DNA of 8,372 bases from Pseudomonadota bacterium (lineage in GTDB: Bacteria; Pseudomonadota; Gammaproteobacteria; Burkholderiales; Burkholderiaceae_B), in assembly GCA_023432075.1 (NCBI GenBank), contig JAEYVD010000040.1, forward strand, positions 1 through 8,372, read 5' to 3'. A program made the translations under genes and the position numbers. Below the pieces are notes generated by a model. The model was not told the DNA's origin, made no database searches, and worked only from the letters and a program-made list of their open reading frames with translations. This document shows, in pieces, positions 6,430 to 8,372 of this stretch (its first letter is position 1; each line of letters begins with the position of its first letter).

Positions 6430-6941
6430 TGCGCTTCTGGGCCAACCTGATCGGCTACCAGCTCGTGTGGTTCAGCGCGGTAATCGGCGCGGGCCGCGGG
6501 TTGGCCTGGCCGGGCGTGGCCGCGGCCATTGTGTTCATCGCGGCGCAACTGGCGGTGTCGGCGACGGCGCGTGCCGACCTGCGGCTGGTGGCAGCCGCCG
6601 TGCTGTGCGGCCTGATGCTGGAGGGCACGCTGTCCGCGTTCGGATGGGCTCGGTACGCGGCCGATGCCTGGCCCGCGCCGCTGTGGATCCTGGCGTTGTG
6701 GGCCGCCTTCGCGCTGACGCTGAACCACTCGCTCGTCTACCTGCGGTCCCGGCCGTGGCTGGCCTGCGTGTTCGGCGCGGTGGGCGCGCCGCTGGCCTAT
6801 TGGGGGGCGGCCCGTGGCTGGCAATCGGTGCAATTCGAACCGCCCGCCTGGCGCGCCACCGCCGCGCTGGCGGCGGGCTGGGCGCTGGCACTGCCGGCGT
6901 TGACGGCGGGCGCGCGGCGCTGGACCCGGGAGGCATCATGA
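6429..6941 (+). CDS. DUF2878 integral membrane protein
   Basis: A 170-residue, strongly hydrophobic protein matching the DUF2878 style. It has an N-terminal MRFWANLIGYQLVWFSAV and successive hydrophobic segments at about 9-20, 26-46, 53-72, 84-104, 110-128 and 142-160. Conserved-looking short motifs are LEGTLSAFGW (64-73), TLNHSL (97-102) and GAPLAYWGA (119-127). Function unknown. The ATG at 6429 overlaps the preceding TGA by one base, with a very purine-rich ribosome binding region (GGGAGGGGAGG, 6415-6425 area). Its stop overlaps the DUF1295 start (ATGA). Its constant company with CFA-like methyltransferases and flavin oxidoreductases suggests a membrane partner for acyl-chain modification, but nothing in the sequence gives a catalytic site. 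Confidence 0.88.
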   Translation: MRFWANLIGYQLVWFSAVIGAGRGLAWPGVAAAIVFIAAQLAVSATARADLRLVAAAVLCGLMLEGTLSAFGWARYAADAWPAPLWILALWAAFALTLNHSLVYLRSRPWLACVFGAVGAPLAYWGAARGWQSVQFEPPAWRATAALAAGWALALPALTAGARRWTREAS

Positions 6942-7705
6942 CGATCTGGCAGCAATGGTGCGTCATCGCGGTCGTCATGGTCGCCGCCATGGCGCTGGCG
7001 TGGGGCTGGCAGCGGCGCCATGCCAATGCGGGCATCGTGGACGTGGTGTGGGCATTGGGCATGGGCGGAGCGGCCTGGCTGATCGCGGCCACCGGCGCGG
7101 GCAGCGGTGCCGCGAGGCTGGCCCTGGCCGTGATGGCGGGTGTTTGGTCGCTGCGGCTGGCGTGGCACCTGTGGCGCCGCGTGCGCGAAGGCGAAGACGG
7201 CCGATACCGCGCGCTGCGCGAACACTGGGACGGCCATCAGGGCAAGTTCTTTGGCCTCTTCATGTTCCAGGCCGGGCTGGTGATGCTGTTCTGCCTGCCG
7301 TTCCTGGCGGTGGGCGCCAGTCCCGCGCAGGGCTGGCCCGTGGCGCTGGCGCTGCTGATCTGGCTAGCCGCGCTGTCGGGCGAGGTGATCGCCGACCGCC
7401 AGCTCGACCGCTTTCGCGACAACCCCGCGAATCGCGGCAACACTTGCCGGCGGGGCCTGTGGCGTTATTCGCGGCATCCGAACTACTTCTTCGAGTGGTG
7501 CCATTGGTTCGGCTACGTCGCCCTGGCGTGGGGGTCGCCGCTGGCGTGGCTGGCCTGGCTGGGGCCGGTGCTGATGTTTGTGTTCCTGCGCTGGATCAGC
7601 GGGATTCCGTTTACCGAGCAACAGGCGCTGCGCACGCGCGGCGACGACTATCGCGACTATCAACGCCGCACGCCGGCGTTCTTTCCCTGGTTTCCGAAAC
7701 GCTGA
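6938..7705 (+). CDS. DUF1295 membrane protein, steroid 5-alpha-reductase-like
   Basis: A 255-residue multi-pass membrane protein. Hydrophobic segments lie at about 5-22, 33-52, 60-78, 104-125, 132-148 and 190-219. Family signatures are NAGIVDVVWALGMG (30-43), the loop EHWDGHQGKFFGLFMFQ (95-111), the charged ADRQLDRFR (152-160) and the cofactor-site-like GLWRYSRHPNYFFEW (173-187), followed by GDDYRDYQRRTPAFFPWFPK at the C-terminus. The RHPNYF motif is shared with steroid 5-alpha-reductase, sterol C14-reductase and ICMT-type enzymes, which act on lipid double bonds or isoprenyl cysteines, often with NADPH. A reductase of an unsaturated or oxidised acyl intermediate is therefore a reasonable but unproven role. 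The start is chosen for the ATGA overlap with DUF2878 and GGGAGG at 6928-6933. An 11-nt gap separates it from the next methyltransferase gene. Confidence 0.9.
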   Translation: MTIWQQWCVIAVVMVAAMALAWGWQRRHANAGIVDVVWALGMGGAAWLIAATGAGSGAARLALAVMAGVWSLRLAWHLWRRVREGEDGRYRALREHWDGHQGKFFGLFMFQAGLVMLFCLPFLAVGASPAQGWPVALALLIWLAALSGEVIADRQLDRFRDNPANRGNTCRRGLWRYSRHPNYFFEWCHWFGYVALAWGSPLAWLAWLGPVLMFVFLRWISGIPFTEQQALRTRGDDYRDYQRRTPAFFPWFPKR

Positions 7706-7716
7706 CGAGGCATGCC

Positions 7717-8372
7717 ATGACGACCGCCATCCTGAACGACTCTCCCTTGGCCTCCGACCGTCCCGCGCCCGGCCTGCTTGGCCTGGCCGAGCGCGGCCTG
7801 CTGCCCGACGCGCTCCTGCGCCTGGGCATGCGGCGCCTGTGCGCCCAGCGCCTGGCGCAAGAATACGCGGGCGGCATCGAGGCCTGGACCGAACGCGACC
7901 GCCAGCTGATCGCCAGCCTGCGCGCCAGCGCCGTGGCCATCCATACCGACGCCGCCAACGCGCAGCACTATGAGTTGCCCACTGCGTTTTTCCAGCTGTG
8001 CCTGGGCGCGCGCATGAAGTATTCGAGTTGATATTACCCGACCGGCGCCGAAACGCTGGACCAGGCCGAAGACGCGATGCTGCGCCTGTATGGCGAGCGC
8101 GCCGGGCTGGCCGACGGCCAGGACATCCTGGAGCTGGGCTGCGGCTGGGGCTCGTTGACGCTGTGGATGGCCGAACAGTATCCCAACGCGCGCATCACCG
8201 CGGTGTCCAATTCGGCCACGCAACGCCAGCATATCGAGGCGCAATGCCGCGCGCGCGGCTGGACGCACGTGCGCGTGGTGACCTGCGACGTCAATGTCCT
8301 GGCACTGCCCGGCGCCGCCTTCGACCGGTGCGTCTCGGTGGAAATGTTCGAGCACATGCGCAACTACCAGGA
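7717..8372 (+). pseudogene. Second CFA/CNMT-like SAM methyltransferase, in-frame TGA and 3'-truncated by the window
   Basis: A SAM-dependent methyltransferase of the branch shared by bacterial CFA-like enzymes and plant coclaurine N-methyltransferase-like proteins. ATG 7717 has GAGG at 7707-7710. Codons 1-104 read through LPDALLRLGMRRLCAQRLA (29-47), AQHYELPTAFF (82-92) and GARMKYSS (97-104), then TGA at 8029-8031 (codon 105). The same frame continues without another stop to the window end: YYPTGAETLDQAEDAML, SAM motif I ILELGCGWGS (137-146), ITAVSNSATQRQH, and SVEMFEHMRNYQ (207-218). From memory, relatives read KYSSCYW or KYSCCYF, so TGA replaces a Cys codon by a single base change. Read literally, the product is 104 residues without the SAM site. 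A recent nonsense mutation or base-call error is most likely; readthrough or selenocysteine is less likely. Restart at ATG 8077 would keep the SAM domain. Relatives are about 340-360 residues, so roughly 40% lies beyond the window. Confidence 0.75.
8042..8059 (+). other. Potential RNA hairpin 10 nt after the in-frame TGA
   Basis: CCGGCG (8042-8047) can pair with CGCTGG (8054-8059), giving five Watson-Crick pairs and one G-U pair, with the loop CCGAAA. It lies where a bacterial SECIS element would sit relative to the TGA at 8029-8031. However, the first two loop bases are CC, whereas bacterial SECIS loops usually have a G there. Hairpins of this size are common by chance at this G+C content, so it is recorded for completeness. 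Confidence 0.2.

Overview
The window is about two-thirds G+C and densely packed, with every recognisable gene on the + strand. Protein style, codon use and gene order suggest a high-GC betaproteobacterium, most like Burkholderiales of the Bordetella/Achromobacter type. That placement is inference from style, not from a marker gene.

Region 1 (1-1106) is a regulatory pair: the 3' part of an ECF sigma factor gene (5' end outside the window), overlapping by ATGA with a one-pass membrane anti-sigma factor of the RskA type. Region 2 (1107-2066) is a single gene for a predicted lipoprotein alpha/beta hydrolase. Region 3 (2185 to the window end) is a tightly packed lipid-modification operon: a membrane fatty acid desaturase, a FAD-dependent oxidoreductase (COG2907 type), a DUF1365 protein, a cyclopropane-fatty-acid-synthase-like methyltransferase, a DUF2878 membrane protein, a DUF1295 membrane protein, and a second methyltransferase of the CFA/coclaurine N-methyltransferase-like branch. 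The last one runs off the window and carries an in-frame TGA. Start and stop codons overlap at four of the six junctions in this operon, and the other two have gaps of 2 and 11 nt.

The only two gaps of any size, before the hydrolase and before the desaturase, each contain the same two-box motif, TGCATCC-N16-CGTATA, 26-27 nt upstream of the start codon. The simplest reading is that both are promoters of the ECF sigma factor encoded at the left edge, so the hydrolase and the whole lipid operon form its local regulon, held off by the anti-sigma factor.

The gene set (methyltransferase + flavin oxidoreductase + DUF1365 + DUF2878 + DUF1295, here with a desaturase) resembles the operon controlled by sigmaE-ChrR in the singlet-oxygen response of Rhodobacter sphaeroides, where UfaM, UfaD and UfaO make furan fatty acids from phospholipid acyl chains. 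Here the switch is RskA-like and not ChrR-like. The working model is a stress-induced membrane-lipid remodelling system that methylates, desaturates and oxidises unsaturated acyl chains. The product is unproven. No RNA genes, CRISPR arrays, insertion sequences or integrase genes were seen.
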